Shown here piece by piece: positions 62,555-64,000 of a DNA stretch of 64,000 bases. Source of the stretch: Deltaproteobacteria bacterium (GTDB lineage Bacteria > Bdellovibrionota > JAJCYS01); contig JAJCYS010000004.1 in NCBI GenBank assembly GCA_029262815.1, positions 62,001 through 126,000 of the forward strand, read 5' to 3'. The translations under genes and the position numbers were made by a program. The stretch's first letter is position 1; every line of letters starts with the position of its first letter. Below the pieces are notes generated by a model, which did no database searches, was not told the DNA's origin, and saw nothing but the letters and a program-made list of their open reading frames with translations.

Positions 62555-64000
62555 ATGAAAGGCTATAGCACAATCATACTCATAACTCTCTTTTGGCATA
62601 CTGTGAGCAGGGGCGCCCCCTTGCCAATCCCCTCTGAGCACAGACAAGCCATGTCATTTTGGGTTCAAATCTACAACAGACATTCACCTGACACATGCCT
62701 TATTTATACAACATACCCTGTGCCAACAGGTCTCGTACGCCTCTCAATTCCAGAACACCATCCTGATAGTGACGAATTCATGAAATCAGAACTCTCAGCA
62801 TTCAAACAAATTCTTAACATGATTATTGAAAAAAAGAGGCAACGTCTTACACCCCGAGAGCACGCGATCTTGAATCGTATCCCAAGGCCTCATACCCAGG
62901 CACAGCTTTCCAAAATTTATGATCAGATTTATATACAACAAGGTTTGGTACAATCCCTTTTAAATGTATCCATAAAACCGAATCCAGAGATAGCTTTTGT
63001 CCGTCACCTTTTTAATGAAAATGACATACCTTTATATCTGGCACATTTACCCTATCTTTTTTCTTCAGACGCACACCAACACCCTAAGGACTTATGGACC
63101 CTACCCCATACTTTTGCAATTCGTACACTGACAGTGGATGCAGCTGTGGATGAACGACTAGATCCTATATTAGCAACTTATGCGGTCGTTGATTTTTTAA
63201 AGTCACACCATCGTCAATCAAACTCTTGGGCCTTGGCTATCGATGCTTTTCTGTCATTTTATGAATCTCCTTCCCTTTCATATGGTCGATTGCGTGCTAT
63301 CACATATACCCTCGCTAAACAAAAATCTAAAATCAATTCAATCGATTTGGAATCTCAAAGGGATTTTTGGATTTTGCCACGTCCATACTATTTCCAGGAC
63401 CTTCCCTTTAATCAAAAGGACTTAACCGCCATCATCCAGTTAAATTCGGCTTTAAGACCCATCGTGTTAGAAAATCTAAGGCCTATCCCAGCTGGATATA
63501 AAGTGTGGCTGCCCTTGAATAGAACGACTGAACAACCCTTTTCTGAGACTCAACCAAGGCTCATTGAAAATAATATCGCCCCGAATTTCAAGAAAAACAC
63601 CACCCAGTTTTTGAATGCAAATCGCCTGAGTGCTTTTATAAATAGTGCACTCTCACCTATTTCAACTTTTAACCAATGTTCTTTGAGGCCATTTGCCTTA
63701 GACTCGTGCCAAACTACCGGTGCACCACTAGATTTAATGAATCAATTTAGAGCCGTTTTTAGTGCACAAGACCATGAGTCCCCTGAAATATCTTTGTTTT
63801 ACGCCTTACCCAATGAAACACCATTCGATCTAATCAGCTGGGCTGACATGGATAAGAATTATTTTTATGATCTAAATCCAAATGCACCTGAGATCTATAT
63901 GGGAGGAGAGTTTATTCGAATCCCAAGCTTGCACGAAACAAACTTTGTGCAGACTCGAACAATCTTCTACTCTGCATCTATTCAACATTTTTTTTCTACC
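62555..64000 (+). CDS. Secreted protein of unknown function, 3' end outside window
   Basis: Open from the ATG at 62555 to the right edge, 482 residues seen. The signal peptide is MKGYSTIILITLFWHTVSRG or close to it. A helical part with WVQIYNRHSPDTCLIY and a stretch SWALAIDAFLSFYESPSLSYG near 226 lies where lytic transglycosylases would have their conserved Ala-Tyr-Asn motif, and LRPIPAGYKVWLPL near 305 recalls LysM-type transglycosylases, but the catalytic Glu and other motifs are not found. Divergent from the pseudouridine synthase with 54 bases between start codons. Function not assigned. Confidence 0.7.
   Translation, partial: MKGYSTIILITLFWHTVSRGAPLPIPSEHRQAMSFWVQIYNRHSPDTCLIYTTYPVPTGLVRLSIPEHHPDSDEFMKSELSAFKQILNMIIEKKRQRLTPREHAILNRIPRPHTQAQLSKIYDQIYIQQGLVQSLLNVSIKPNPEIAFVRHLFNENDIPLYLAHLPYLFSSDAHQHPKDLWTLPHTFAIRTLTVDAAVDERLDPILATYAVVDFLKSHHRQSNSWALAIDAFLSFYESPSLSYGRLRAITYTLAKQKSKINSIDLESQRDFWILPRPYYFQDLPFNQKDLTAIIQLNSALRPIVLENLRPIPAGYKVWLPLNRTTEQPFSETQPRLIENNIAPNFKKNTTQFLNANRLSAFINSALSPISTFNQCSLRPFALDSCQTTGAPLDLMNQFRAVFSAQDHESPEISLFYALPNETPFDLISWADMDKNYFYDLNPNAPEIYMGGEFIRIPSLHETNFVQTRTIFYSASIQHFFST

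Overview
The window looks like a chromosome segment from a Gram-negative bacterium of the old deltaproteobacterial sphere. Bdellovibrionota or a Myxococcota relative is my best guess, inferred from gene content only. Supporting signs are an outer-membrane beta-barrel of the type common in those groups beside a TPR gene, several lipoproteins with clear lipoboxes, an ftsE-ftsX-envC-ctpA block, a zapA-fau-rny-ymdB block, an NtrB/NtrC-type pair and many secreted proteins I cannot assign. Coding density is high, base composition is moderate to A/T-rich, and no transposase, integrase, phage gene or CRISPR array is visible.

Layout. 1-4311: envelope genes (partial TPR protein, beta-barrel, secreted protein) followed by glutaryl-CoA dehydrogenase. 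4404-5312: ferredoxin-NADP reductase and tRNA-Pro(GGG). 5421-9104: a visibly A/T-richer cassette directly behind the tRNA, with RibD-like and RibA-like enzymes, an FMN-reductase/flavodoxin-like protein and a CPA1 antiporter. 9216-13041: unassigned secreted proteins. 13069-16136: Ada-like repair protein, argS, rnhA. 16240-24225 (minus): a purine operon purB, purC-purS fusion, purQ, purL, purF behind an RluA-type gene and an isolated rplC. 24336-30535: Slt-type transglycosylase, a secreted unknown, an MFS transporter and a lipoprotein. 30519-35629 (minus): ftsE, ftsX, envC-like, ctpA, hisS. 35649-42424: ligA, coaE, a sensor kinase with its sigma-54 activator, and ftsY. 42519-47256: zapA, a candidate 6S RNA, fau, rny, ymdB, tyrS. 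47373-52149: three tandem paralogues of a secreted family whose fourth member lies at 11494. 52146-55037 (minus): yebC, ruvC, ruvA, ruvB. 55152-64000: HD-domain protein, DUF4156-type lipoprotein, a 798-residue lipoprotein, an LRR lipoprotein, two convergent pseudouridine synthases and a truncated secreted protein.

Most enzymes are housekeeping: purine synthesis, tRNA charging, DNA repair and resolution, cell division (FtsEX/EnvC/ZapA) and RNA turnover. The points I would look at first are the tRNA-adjacent ribD/ribA/FMN-reductase/antiporter cassette, the PurC-PurS fusion, two near-identical perfect palindromes with 30-base arms, the secreted four-member family, and a recurring arrangement in which a -10 box lies only 7 to 10 bases before the start codon, suggesting leaderless or nearly leaderless mRNAs.
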